The notes: a model not told the origin generated them from the sequence alone. A DNA stretch of 13,946 nucleotides from Caulobacter sp. CCH9-E1 (GCF_001556515.1 NZ_LSJA01000356.1:1-13946), one strand, 5' to 3'; positions 1 to 7,323 are shown, counted from the stretch's first letter. Made by a program: numbers and translations.

Positions 1-52
1 CCCCTCTCTCCAGATTGAAAATCTGGCGTCCTAACCGATAGACGAAGGGACC
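1..52 (-). tRNA. tRNA-Glu (anticodon UUC), 3' part cut off by window edge
   Basis: Read on the minus strand from position 52, the acceptor strand GGTCCCT is followed by TC, a D-arm beginning GTCT and ending AGGAC, then the anticodon arm CCAGA-TTTTCAA-TCTGG. The anticodon TTC is the complement of positions 17-19, which reads GAA/GAG as glutamate. The variable loop and the first strand of the T-stem (GGGG) are present. The rest of the T-arm, the 3' acceptor strand and CCA lie beyond position 1. The body matches bacterial tRNA-Glu closely. The 5' end at 52 is set by counting seven acceptor bases before T8. Confidence 0.93.
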
Positions 53-73
53 ACGGCCCCGCGAGGAAGCGGG

Positions 74-102
74 TGTATAGCCGCGCCTCTTGGGCCGCGC
101 AA
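74..102 (-). promoter_or_regulatory. Predicted housekeeping promoter of tRNA-Glu
   Basis: On the minus strand there is a -35 element TTGCGC (complement of 97-102), a 17-base spacer, and a -10 element TATACA (complement of 74-79) in the context GCTATACAC. This resembles both the general sigma-70 -10 box and the GCTANAWC form described for Caulobacter. Transcription would start near 67, about 15 bases before the mature tRNA 5' end. Element quality, spacing and position agree; there is no experimental evidence. Confidence 0.65.
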
Positions 103-186
103 CCCGCTGGAAATCATTTTTTCGCTCCGTCCACATCCTCTGGCGCGGCCCACGGGGATGGACGCGCGAGGCCGCCAGACATGGGG

Positions 187-2022
187 CTAGGCGTAGCGCG
201 CCCGCGGATCGTGAGCGTCCTCGATCTCGAACTGAACCCCGTTACGGCCCATGTAGTCGTCGGGCTTGAGTCGGCCCGCGACATCCAGCGCGCCGCCGCC
301 GGCGAGCAGCCTCTGCCCCAGCGGCGTTTCGGCGCTGCGCCAGCTGACGGCCTTGATTCGATCCCCCGTCGGACCGACCAGATCGAGCCGCACGTGCCCG
401 CCCTTCAAGGCTGTCACGCGATCGGGCCGCACCTGGGTCATGGCGAACATCGGCTCAGGATTGCCGGGACCGAAGGGCGCCAGCCGCTGGAAGTCGTCGT
501 GCAACGCCCGGCTCGCCGCCCGCGGCTGGAGAAGGACGTCGATCTCCACGGCCTCGGCGCCCGCCGCCTCCATCTCGCCGGCCAAACGCTCTTCGAGAAA
601 GGCCCGGAACTCGGGAATCATCTCGGGACGAATCGACAGCCCCGCCGCCATGGCGTGTCCGCCGCCCGCCATCAGGAGCCCCGCTTCGAAAGCGGCCTGG
701 ATCGCGCGGCCCAGATTCACCCCCGGCTGCGAGCGGCCGGAGCCTTTGCCGACATTCGCCGCGCGGTCGATCCCGATGACCACCACCGGCTTGCGATAAC
801 GTTCGCGAAGACGGCCCGCGACGATGCCGATCACGCCCGGATGCCAGTCCTCGCCCGCGATGACGATAACCGGCGCGTCGGGGTTGAGATTGCCGCGCTC
901 CAGAATCGCGGCGGCCTCCTCGACAACCGCGGCCTCGACCGCCTTACGCTCGGTATTGAGGCCATCCAGCTCCTCAGCCAGGGCCCGGGCCTCGATGGGA
1001 TCGTCGGTCGACAGAAGCCGTGCGCCCAGGTCCGACCGCCCGATGCGACCGCCGGCGTTGATCCTGGGCCCAAGGATGAAACCAGCGTGGAACACCGATG
1101 GCGGCCCCGAGCCCTTGCCGACCTCGAACAGCGCCTTGAGCCCCGGATTGGCCCAGGCGCCCATGGTCCGCAGGCCCAGCGCCGTCAGAGCGCGGTTGAA
1201 GCCGACCAGTTGGGTGACGTCGCAGACCTCGCCCAGAGCGACCAGGTCCAGCCATTGGCGCGGATCGGGCTGCGGCCGGGCCTCCGTGAACAGCCCCCGC
1301 TTGCGCGCCTCTCGGTTGAGGGCGGCCAGCAGGACAAAGGTGACCCCGGCGGCGGCCAGGACGCCCTGCCCGCTCTGGCAACCGGGCCGGTTCGGATTGA
1401 CGACGGCGGCGGCCGCGGGCGGGTCTTCGCGCATCAGGTGGTGGTCGATGACCACGACCTCGAGCCCGATCTCCCCGGCGCTGGCGATGGCGTCATAGGC
1501 GGCCGCGCCGCAGTCCAGCGTCACGACTAGTTCCGCGCCGCTCTCGCGGATCTTGCGGAAGGCGGCCGGACTGGGGCCATAGCCCTCGGTCAGGCGGTCG
1601 GGAATGTAGATCGGCAGCTCAACGCCCATATAGCGGAACCACCGGACCAGCTGGGCGGCGCTGGTGGCCCCGTCGACGTCGTAGTCCGCGAACACCATGG
1701 TCGGCCGGCCCTGTTCCAGAGCGTCGATCAGGATCTCGGCCGCCCGATCCATGTCGGTGAAGCTGGACGGATCGGGGAACAGCGCCTTCAGGGTCGGGCG
1801 CAGGTAGTGCTCGGAGTGCTCAAGAGAAACGCCGCGCGCTGCGAGGGCGCGGGCCAGGGGCTCGATCAGGCCGTGGCGCTGCTGGATATCGCGCACCACC
1901 AGCGGATCGGCGGCGCGCTCGCGCCAGGCCCGACCGCTGAGGGAGCGTTCAACGCCGAGGAAGGCGCTGGGAACGAGATTGGAAACACCATCGGCGGCCA
2001 TGGCGGCAGAGTATCCGGTCAT
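187..2022 (-). CDS. recJ: Single-stranded-DNA-specific exonuclease RecJ
   Basis: RecJ degrades single-stranded DNA 5' to 3' in RecF-pathway recombination, mismatch repair and base-excision repair, in the cytoplasm. The 611-residue product shows the DHH-family motifs in order: DYDVDG (113-118), an aspartate at 170 in TLDCG, DHH (193-195), and CDV with a metal-ligand aspartate near 268. Then come GPRINAGGR (318-326), DWHPGVIGIVAGRL (392-405), GKGSGRS (425-431) and the DHHA1 signature GGGHAMAAG (453-461), followed by a C-terminal OB-like domain. Length suits the family (E. coli about 577). An upstream ATG at 2037 adds five residues but lacks a ribosome site, whereas the ATG at 2022 has GGAG nine bases upstream. 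It sits 47 bases after fbp on the same strand and is probably the last gene of that transcript. No rho-independent terminator is visible after it. Confidence 0.97.
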   Translation of the reverse strand: MTGYSAAMAADGVSNLVPSAFLGVERSLSGRAWRERAADPLVVRDIQQRHGLIEPLARALAARGVSLEHSEHYLRPTLKALFPDPSSFTDMDRAAEILIDALEQGRPTMVFADYDVDGATSAAQLVRWFRYMGVELPIYIPDRLTEGYGPSPAAFRKIRESGAELVVTLDCGAAAYDAIASAGEIGLEVVVIDHHLMREDPPAAAAVVNPNRPGCQSGQGVLAAAGVTFVLLAALNREARKRGLFTEARPQPDPRQWLDLVALGEVCDVTQLVGFNRALTALGLRTMGAWANPGLKALFEVGKGSGPPSVFHAGFILGPRINAGGRIGRSDLGARLLSTDDPIEARALAEELDGLNTERKAVEAAVVEEAAAILERGNLNPDAPVIVIAGEDWHPGVIGIVAGRLRERYRKPVVVIGIDRAANVGKGSGRSQPGVNLGRAIQAAFEAGLLMAGGGHAMAAGLSIRPEMIPEFRAFLEERLAGEMEAAGAEAVEIDVLLQPRAASRALHDDFQRLAPFGPGNPEPMFAMTQVRPDRVTALKGGHVRLDLVGPTGDRIKAVSWRSAETPLGQRLLAGGGALDVAGRLKPDDYMGRNGVQFEIEDAHDPRARYA

Positions 2023-2069
2023 GCGGATTCGCTCCATGCGACACCGCTATGACAGTCGCGGACGCAGGA

Positions 2070-3047
2070 TTAGCCGCGCAGCGTCTCCGACCGGACCTCT
2101 TCCACCTCGTTGGCCGAGCCGAGGACCACCGGCACGCGCTGGTGCAGCTTGGTCGGCTGGATGTCGAGGATGCGTTCGGCGCCGTCGGTCGCCTTGCCGC
2201 CCGCGCGCTCGACCACCAGGCCCATCGGATTGGCTTCGTACATCAGGCGCAGCTTGCCGGGCTTGCCCGGCTCGCGGGCGTCCCAGGGATACATGAAGAT
2301 CCCGCCGCGCATCATGATGCGGTGGACGTCAGCCACCATCGACGCGATCCAGCGCATGTTGAAGTTCTTGCCCCGCGGACCGTCCTTGCCCTGCAGGCAG
2401 CCGTCGATGTAGCGGCGCACCGGCTCGGCCCAGTGGCGCTGGTTCGACATATTGATCGCGAACTCGGCCGTGTCGGGCTTGATGCTGAGGTCCGGATGGG
2501 TCAGCAGCCACTGGCCGTCGGCGCTCAGCGTGAAGGCGTTGACCCCGCTCGACAGCGTCAGGACCAGCATGGTCTGCGGGCCATAGACGGCGTAACCGGC
2601 GGCGACCTGGTTGCGGCCGGGCTGCAGGAAGTCGGCTTCGGCGGGCGCGTGGCCGGCCGGCGCGGGAAGCACCGAGAAGATCGTACCGACCGAGACGTTG
2701 ACGTCGATGTTGCTGGAGCCGTCCAACGGATCGAAGGTAACGAGATAGCCGCCCACGCGGCCAGTCGGTTCGACCTCTTCCAGCTCCTCCGAGGCCAGGC
2801 CCGCGACCGGACCACAAGCCTTGAGCGCGTCGCTCAGCATGTCGTTGGTGATGACGTCGAGCTTCTTCTGCTCCTCGTCCTGCACGTTCGTGCTGCCGGC
2901 CGCGCCCAGGCTGCCTGACAGCGCGCCGGAGGCCACCACGCGGCTGATCTGAGCGCAGGTCGCGGCGACGGTCTGGACGACATCCTTCAGAGCGGCGTCG
3001 GCCGGCTCCTTCGAGAGCCAGGCGCTCAGGTCGACAAAGGCAGTCAT
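2070..3047 (-). CDS. fbp: Class I fructose-1,6-bisphosphatase
   Basis: This enzyme hydrolyses fructose-1,6-bisphosphate to fructose-6-phosphate, the irreversible step of gluconeogenesis, in the cytosol with Mg2+. The 325-residue protein has the class I metal and phosphate sites: KKLDVITND (61-69), ASEE (85-88), [11 protein letters not shown] (105-115), SMVADVHR (236-243), GGIFMYP (248-254) and [12 protein letters not shown] (265-276) with the metal-binding glutamate E271, then GGKATDG (283-289). The start is placed at the ATG at 3047. The frame also opens at a TTG at 3059, but that TTG lies inside the Shine-Dalgarno TTGAGG, which is correctly spaced for 3047. The gene follows glpX, an unrelated enzyme with the same activity, by 60 bases. 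I see no missing catalytic residue. Confidence 0.97.
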   Translation of the reverse strand: MTAFVDLSAWLSKEPADAALKDVVQTVAATCAQISRVVASGALSGSLGAAGSTNVQDEEQKKLDVITNDMLSDALKACGPVAGLASEELEEVEPTGRVGGYLVTFDPLDGSSNIDVNVSVGTIFSVLPAPAGHAPAEADFLQPGRNQVAAGYAVYGPQTMLVLTLSSGVNAFTLSADGQWLLTHPDLSIKPDTAEFAINMSNQRHWAEPVRRYIDGCLQGKDGPRGKNFNMRWIASMVADVHRIMMRGGIFMYPWDAREPGKPGKLRLMYEANPMGLVVERAGGKATDGAERILDIQPTKLHQRVPVVLGSANEVEEVRSETLRG

Positions 3048-3107
3048 TCGGAACCTCAAGAGAAAGCAGAGCGGCCGCTCCTACAGCACGGCCGTGACAG
3101 CAAGGTC
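3048..3107 (-). other. glpX-fbp junction rich in palindromes
   Basis: This 60-base spacer holds two perfect 10-base palindromes: AGCGGCCGCT at 3070-3079, which contains a NotI site, and CACGGCCGTG at 3087-3096. Its glpX-proximal edge forms half of a hairpin spanning the glpX stop codon, listed separately. The fbp ribosome site GAGG lies just before 3047. No U-tract follows any of these on the minus strand, so none is a standard terminator. Confidence 0.5.
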
Positions 3108-3118
3108 TCAGACCTTGC
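3100..3118 (-). repeat. Perfect 8-bp hairpin with the glpX stop codon as its loop
   Basis: Positions 3100-3107 (GCAAGGTC) and 3111-3118 (GACCTTGC) are exact reverse complements. The three loop bases at 3108-3110 are the glpX TGA stop on the minus strand. Part of the stem encodes the last residues of GlpX (KRKV). It could protect or punctuate the glpX transcript relative to fbp. Function is inference only. Confidence 0.5.
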
Positions 3119-4061
3119 GCTTCATACGCACTTCGCGGACCGTGCCCGTCGAGGAGTTCATCACCAGGGTGTGGGTGTGGACGCAGCCGTCGCGGAAGAC
3201 GACGCCGTCCACGAGACCGCCCCGCGTCACGCCCGTGGCGGCGAAGATCGCCTCGTCGCGGACGATCTCGTGCAGGTCGTACTTCTTGTCGAGGTCGGTC
3301 ACACCCCAGCGCGCGGCGCGAGCCCTCTCGTCGGCGCTGCGGAACAGCAGGCGCCCCTGGAACTGGCCGCCGACGCACTTCAGGGCCGCGCAGGCCAGCA
3401 CGCCCTCGGGCGCGCCGCCGGAGCCGAGATAGAGGTCGATGCCGGTCGAGGGATCGGTGGTGTTGATCACGCCGGCGATGTCGCCGTCGGTAATCAGGTG
3501 GATACGGGCCCCGGCGGCGCGAACCTTGGCGATGATCTCGGCGTGGCGTGGACGGTCCAGCACGCAGACCGTGATTTCGGTGGAGGCGACGCCCTTGGCC
3601 TCCGCCAGAGCCTTGACGTTCTCGGCTGGCGAGCGGTCCAGATCGATCACCCCGGACGGCAGGCCCGGTCCGCAGGCGATCTTATCCATATAGGTGTCGG
3701 GCGCGTTCAGCAGCGTGCCCTTGGGCGCCCAGGCCATGACCGTCAGGGCGTTGGGCTGGGCCTTGGCCGCGAGCGTGGTGCCTTCCAGCGGGTCCAGCGC
3801 GATGTCGATCTGGGGCCCCTTCCCCGTCCCGACCTTCTCGCCGATGTAGAGCATCGGCGCCTCGTCGCGCTCGCCCTCGCCGATGACGATCTCGCCGTCG
3901 ATGTTCAGCTCGTTGAGCGCATTGCGCATGGCGTCGACGGCGGCCTGGTCGGCGGCCATCTCGTCGCCACGACCCAGCATCGTCCAGGAGGCTATGGCGG
4001 CGGCCTCGGTCACGCGAACGGCGTCCAGGACCAGCGAGCGGTCCAGGGTGTTCGAACTCAT
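3108..4061 (-). CDS. glpX: Class II fructose-1,6-bisphosphatase (GlpX family)
   Basis: GlpX enzymes hydrolyse fructose-1,6-bisphosphate using Mn2+ or Mg2+; some bacterial members also act on sedoheptulose-1,7-bisphosphate. The 317-residue protein carries the family metal and substrate residues: GRGDEMAADQ with D33, VIGEGERDEAPM (59-70) with E62, LDPLEGTT (89-96) with D90, TDGD (191-194) and GSGGAPEG (213-220) with E219. These correspond to the E. coli GlpX ligands D33, E57, D85 and E213. The start ATG at 4061 is supported by AGGAG (complement of 4068-4072) six bases upstream. It lies between hom (74-base gap) and fbp (60-base gap), all on one strand. Despite the name there is no glycerol gene nearby, so a gluconeogenic role fits better. 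Whether it hydrolyses sedoheptulose bisphosphate cannot be told from sequence. Confidence 0.97.
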   Translation of the reverse strand: MSSNTLDRSLVLDAVRVTEAAAIASWTMLGRGDEMAADQAAVDAMRNALNELNIDGEIVIGEGERDEAPMLYIGEKVGTGKGPQIDIALDPLEGTTLAAKAQPNALTVMAWAPKGTLLNAPDTYMDKIACGPGLPSGVIDLDRSPAENVKALAEAKGVASTEITVCVLDRPRHAEIIAKVRAAGARIHLITDGDIAGVINTTDPSTGIDLYLGSGGAPEGVLACAALKCVGGQFQGRLLFRSADERARAARWGVTDLDKKYDLHEIVRDEAIFAATGVTRGGLVDGVVFRDGCVHTHTLVMNSSTGTVREVRMKRKV

Positions 4062-4082
4062 CCGTTTCTCCTAGCCCCCGCA

Positions 4083-4115
4083 GCCGAGGGCCTAGTTCCC
4101 AATGTCGCCCTCGGC
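4083..4115 (-). repeat. 9-bp hairpin between hom and glpX
   Basis: Positions 4083-4091 (GCCGAGGGC) and 4107-4115 (GCCCTCGGC) are exact reverse complements with a 15-base loop. It lies between the hom stop and the glpX ribosome site. On the transcribed minus strand it is not followed by a U-run, so it is not a classical terminator. It may affect transcript stability or differential expression of glpX and fbp relative to hom. A TTTTT run exists on the plus side, where no gene ends. Confidence 0.45.
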
Positions 4116-4135
4116 GCCCGGATTTTTCCAGGTCG

Positions 4136-5425
4136 TTAGATGCGCGCGACGCGCAGAAGGCGGGGACGCTCTAGCACGGTCTGCAGCTTTTCGATGCGGC
4201 TAATCGCATCCAGCAGCTTCGATTCCGGGGTCGCATGGGTAACGAGCACGATCGGCACCCCGCCCGCGCCTTCGATGGGCTTTTGCAGGAAGCTGTCGAT
4301 CGAGACGCCGCATTCGGCCAGGGTCTCGGAGATGGCGGCGATTACGCCAGGCTGGTCCTGGACCATGATCCGCAGATAGGCCTTGCCGACCGCCCGGGCC
4401 GGGTCGATGGCGATGAACGGCTTCAGCTCGCCGGCCGGGGCTTGGAACACCGGACGCACGGCGCGGGTCATCACGTCGGCGATGTCGGCGGCGACGGCGG
4501 CCGCCGTGGGCCCAGCGCCCGCGCCGGGGCCCTGGATGAAGATCCGGCCGATCCGGGTGCCCTCGATGAACAGCGCGTTGAGCGCCCCGCCCGCCTGGGC
4601 CAGGGGGTGATCCAGCGGCACCAGCGAGGGGTGCACCTTCACCGCGACGCCGTCCTCGGCCTTGGCCGCGCCGGCGATCAGCTTGATGCGATAGCCCAGG
4701 TCCTTGGCCAGCTTGATGTCGAGCAGGTCGACGTCGCTGATCCCTTCGATCTCGGCCGCCTCGAAGTTCGGCGCGCAGCCGAAGGCCAGAGCGGCCAGGA
4801 TGCTGATCTTGTGGCCGGCGTCGAAGCCGCCCACGTCCATGGTCGGGTCGGCCTCGGCATAGCCCAGGCCTTGCGCCTCGCGCAGCACGTCGGCGAACGA
4901 CCGCCCGGTCTTCTCCATCTCCGAGAGGATGAAGTTGCAGGTGCCGTTGAGGATGCCGGCCACGCTGACGACGTCGTCGCCAACCATGGCCTCGCGCAAC
5001 ATCTTCACCGCCGGGGTGCCGCCCATGACGGCCGCCTCGAACAGTAGCGGCACGCCCTGGGATTCGGCGAGCGCGGCGAGCTCGGCGCCGTGCACGGCGA
5101 TCAGCGCCTTGTTGGCGGTGACCACCGGCTTTCCGGCCTTCAAGGCCGTCTCGACAGCGGCCTTGGCCGGACCGTCGGAGCCGCCGATCAGCTCGACGAA
5201 CAGGTCGACGTCTGGCGAAGCGGCCAGCGCCACCGGATCGTCGAACCAGGCGAGGTTCGAGATGTCGACCGTGCGCGGCCGCGACTTCGAGCGGGCCGAG
5301 ACCGCGGTCACGACGGCCTTGTCGCCGGCGGGCGCGAAGCCAGGGCGTTCGGCCAGGAACTGCAGGAGGCCGCCGCCCACGGTGCCCAGGCCCGCGACGC
5401 CGACGCGCCAGGTCTTGTTCGTCAT
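4136..5425 (-). CDS. hom: Homoserine dehydrogenase
   Basis: Homoserine dehydrogenase reduces aspartate-semialdehyde to homoserine with NAD(P)H, the branch point to threonine and methionine. The 429-residue protein has an N-terminal Rossmann nucleotide site GLGTVGGG (12-19), the TANKALIA motif (103-110), NGTCNFIL (160-167), and the family signature GLGYAEADPTMDVGGFDAGHK (186-206) with acidic substrate-binding residues and K206. A C-terminal ACT regulatory domain (about 349-425) suggests feedback control by threonine, as known for this monofunctional type. No aspartokinase domain is fused. The ATG at 5425 follows GAGG eight bases upstream and lies 37 bases after the transaminase stop, so the two are probably co-transcribed. 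Confidence 0.97.
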   Translation of the reverse strand: MTNKTWRVGVAGLGTVGGGLLQFLAERPGFAPAGDKAVVTAVSARSKSRPRTVDISNLAWFDDPVALAASPDVDLFVELIGGSDGPAKAAVETALKAGKPVVTANKALIAVHGAELAALAESQGVPLLFEAAVMGGTPAVKMLREAMVGDDVVSVAGILNGTCNFILSEMEKTGRSFADVLREAQGLGYAEADPTMDVGGFDAGHKISILAALAFGCAPNFEAAEIEGISDVDLLDIKLAKDLGYRIKLIAGAAKAEDGVAVKVHPSLVPLDHPLAQAGGALNALFIEGTRIGRIFIQGPGAGAGPTAAAVAADIADVMTRAVRPVFQAPAGELKPFIAIDPARAVGKAYLRIMVQDQPGVIAAISETLAECGVSIDSFLQKPIEGAGGVPIVLVTHATPESKLLDAISRIEKLQTVLERPRLLRVARI

Positions 5426-5462
5426 CTTCGAGTCCTCGTTACGCCGTCGGGAAAGGCCTGCC

Positions 5463-6683
5463 TCAGGCCTGTTCCATCTTGTTGTGGGCCTTGGCCAGGA
5501 TGGAGTCCGCGTTGGCGATGAATTTCTTCACGTTGCGCGCGGCCTGACGGATGCGGTGCTCGTTCTCGACCAGACCGATCCGCACATAGCCTTCGCCGTA
5601 CTCGCCAAAGCCGATGCCGGGGGCGACGGCGACGCCGGCCTCCTCGATCAGCAGGCGCGAGAACAGCATCGAACCCGCCTCGCGATAGGGCTCGGGGATC
5701 TTGGCCCAGGCGAACATCGAGGCCGGCGGGTTCGGAATGTCCCAACCCGCGCCCTGCATTGACTTGATCAGGGTGTCGCGACGGCTCTTGTAGATGGAGC
5801 GGATCTCGTCGACGCAGTCCTGCGGACCGTTCAGCGCCGTGGCGGCGGCCACCTGCACCGGCGTGTAGGCGCCGTAGTCCAGATAGGACTTCACGCGGGC
5901 CAAGGCCGCGCAGATGCGGGCGTTGCCGACCACCATGCCCACGCGCCAGCCGGCCATGGCGTAGGTCTTCGACAGCGAATTGACCTCGACCGCGATGTCC
6001 TTGGCGCCGTCGACCTGCAGCACGGACGGCGGCGGGTTGTTGTCGAAATAGATCTCGCCGTAAGCCACGTCGCTGATGACCAGCAGGTCGTGCTTTTTGG
6101 CGAGCGCGATGGCGTCCTTGTAGAAGTCGAGGTCCACCCATTGGGCCGTCGGGTTCGACGGATAGGACAGGATCAGCACGCTGGGCGGCGGCACCGAGTG
6201 CTTCACCGCGCGGCTGATGTTGGAGAGGTACTCCTCCGGCGACAGGGCCGGCACGTGGCGGATGATGCCGCCGGCCATGATGAAGCCAAAGGCGTGGATC
6301 GGATAGGCCGGGTTCGGGCAGATGATCACGTCGCCCGGCCCGGTCAGGGCCTGGGCGAGGTTGGCGAAGCCTTCCTTCGATCCCAGGGTCGCGATGACCT
6401 CGGTGTCGGGGTTCAGCTTCACGCCGAAGCGACGGCCATAGTAGTTGGCCATGGCCTTGCGCAGGCCCGGAATGCCCTTCGAGGCCGAGTAACGGCCGGC
6501 CTTGGGATCCCTGGCGGTCTCGATCAGCTTGTCGACGATATGCTGCGGCGTCGGCATGTCGGGATTGCCCATGCCGAAGTCGATGATGTCGGTCCCCTCG
6601 GCGCGGAGGCGCGCCTTGATCTTGTTGACCTCTTCGAAGACGTACGGCGGCAGGCGGCGGATACGATGAAAATCGGTGCTCAT
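5463..6683 (-). CDS. alaC: PLP-dependent aminotransferase, AlaC-like (alanine transaminase)
   Basis: This is a fold-type I pyridoxal-phosphate enzyme. By family resemblance it transfers the amino group between alanine and 2-oxoglutarate, giving pyruvate and glutamate. The 406-residue sequence follows E. coli AlaC closely from end to end: RRLPPYVF (9-16), DIIDFGMGNPD (32-42), IATLGSKEG (97-105), PNPAYPIH (123-130), YPSNPTA (174-180), ISDVAYG (203-209), and the Schiff-base lysine K239 in SLSKTYAMAGWR (236-247). R368 in the C-terminal VRIGLVENEHRIRQ should bind the substrate carboxylate. The start is set at the ATG at 6683. The frame stays open to 6770, but those 29 residues are not family-like and overlap a likely promoter. 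LL-diaminopimelate aminotransferase is a common alternative label for this group; AlaC similarity is stronger. It heads the leftward cluster. Confidence 0.9.
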   Translation of the reverse strand: MSTDFHRIRRLPPYVFEEVNKIKARLRAEGTDIIDFGMGNPDMPTPQHIVDKLIETARDPKAGRYSASKGIPGLRKAMANYYGRRFGVKLNPDTEVIATLGSKEGFANLAQALTGPGDVIICPNPAYPIHAFGFIMAGGIIRHVPALSPEEYLSNISRAVKHSVPPPSVLILSYPSNPTAQWVDLDFYKDAIALAKKHDLLVISDVAYGEIYFDNNPPPSVLQVDGAKDIAVEVNSLSKTYAMAGWRVGMVVGNARICAALARVKSYLDYGAYTPVQVAAATALNGPQDCVDEIRSIYKSRRDTLIKSMQGAGWDIPNPPASMFAWAKIPEPYREAGSMLFSRLLIEEAGVAVAPGIGFGEYGEGYVRIGLVENEHRIRQAARNVKKFIANADSILAKAHNKMEQA

Positions 6684-6731
6684 GACGGCTCGTTGCGCCG
6701 CGTCGGCGCTTTGGGAGCGAAAAGTCGGGCA

Positions 6732-6760
6732 TGGATAGACCCCGAGCGGGGTCAAGCCAA
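6732..6760 (-). promoter_or_regulatory. Possible alaC-cluster promoter overlapping a perfect palindrome
   Basis: On the minus strand TTGGCT (complement of 6755-6760) is separated by 17 bases from TATCCA (complement of 6732-6737). An overlapping TTGACC (6750-6755) is a better -35 but is then too close. The spacer contains the perfect inverted repeat GACCCC-GAGC-GGGGTC at 6738-6753. This could be an operator, or a weak hairpin ending the upstream lipoprotein transcript. Box matches are only moderate. Confidence 0.35.
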
Positions 6761-6792
6761 GCCAGTTCAAGGAAGATTATGCCTCCGTCGCC

Positions 6793-7233
6793 CTATTGGG
6801 GCTGGGACGGAGGCGCGCTAGCTCGACCGCGGGCTGCGCGGGCGAAGGCTTCGGTGTTGGCGCGGTCGGTGTCCGTCGGCGCTTCGAAGGCCGGGGGCGT
6901 GACGTCGCGGCGAGCCTTGGCGGCGTAGGATTCGGTTTCCTTGAGTTCCCAGGTCGAGGGCGCGGTGGCGCGCGCCAGGGCGTCGCCGGCGGCCTGCTGC
7001 TGGGCGACGGCGCCGCGAATCTGATCGGCGCTGGGAATGTCGCTCGGGATCGCCGGGATCTCGGAAAGCTTGAGGCGGGCGCCCTTGGTCTTGGCGGCGG
7101 TGGCGACGGCGGCGGCCACGGGAGAGCTCGGGTCCACCGGCGCGGTCTTGAACGGGCTCGCACAGGCGCTCGCGCCGGCCGCCAAGCCGACGATAAGACC
7201 GAAACGCAGGATTTTGCGGGTTTCGCCGTTCAT
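6793..7233 (-). CDS. Predicted small lipoprotein of unknown function
   Basis: I do not recognise this 146-residue protein. It begins with a short basic segment (MNGETRKILR), a hydrophobic stretch (FGLIVGLAAG) and a cysteine at 24 preceded by ASA, which fits a lipoprotein signal with a non-ideal -3 residue (A21). Alanine follows the cysteine, which favours outer-membrane sorting. The mature part is Ala/Pro/Thr-rich, with a proline-rich stretch LSEIPAIPSDIPSADQIRGAV (56-76), a middle helical segment, and a disordered tail ending PPSQPQ. The ATG at 7233 has no clear Shine-Dalgarno, but the signal sequence supports it. The same frame stays open far upstream, antisense to phaC; that part is spurious. 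It is divergent from phaC, with 90 bases between start codons, and 109 bases upstream of alaC on the same strand. Confidence 0.75.
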   Translation of the reverse strand: MNGETRKILRFGLIVGLAAGASACASPFKTAPVDPSSPVAAAVATAAKTKGARLKLSEIPAIPSDIPSADQIRGAVAQQQAAGDALARATAPSTWELKETESYAAKARRDVTPPAFEAPTDTDRANTEAFARAARGRASAPPSQPQ

Positions 7234-7323
7234 TGGTTCTGGTCTTATGCGATGATCGCGGCGAGCGGAAGGCGTTCGACGTTGCTTTTCGCGAACTGGC
7301 TTTGGACAAGCGGAGGAAACCTC
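7234..7323. promoter_or_regulatory. Divergent control region, lipoprotein and phaC
   Basis: This 90-base gap must hold the start signals for both divergent genes unless transcription enters from elsewhere. The only firm element is the phaC Shine-Dalgarno GGAGG at 7312-7316, seven bases before the ATG at 7324. I could not find a -35/-10 pair close to consensus on either strand. Confidence 0.4.

Noticed and set aside
119..175. Imperfect inverted repeat GTCC/ATCC with GGAT/GGAC downstream of recJ, considered as a terminator
   Set aside because: The stem has a two-base bulge and a long loop. On the recJ-sense strand it is followed by an A-run, not a U-run.
73..1530. Long open frame (485 codons) on the plus strand opposite recJ
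   Set aside because: It is antisense to a gene with complete RecJ motifs, has low-complexity Arg/Gly/Ala/Asp content, overlaps the tRNA promoter, and shows no family resemblance. Such frames are expected from GC-rich codon use.
2049..5047. Several plus-strand frames (2049-2918, 3171-4139, 4235-5047) opposite fbp, glpX and hom
   Set aside because: All are antisense to genes with intact active-site motifs. Their products are compositionally biased and lack credible start signals.
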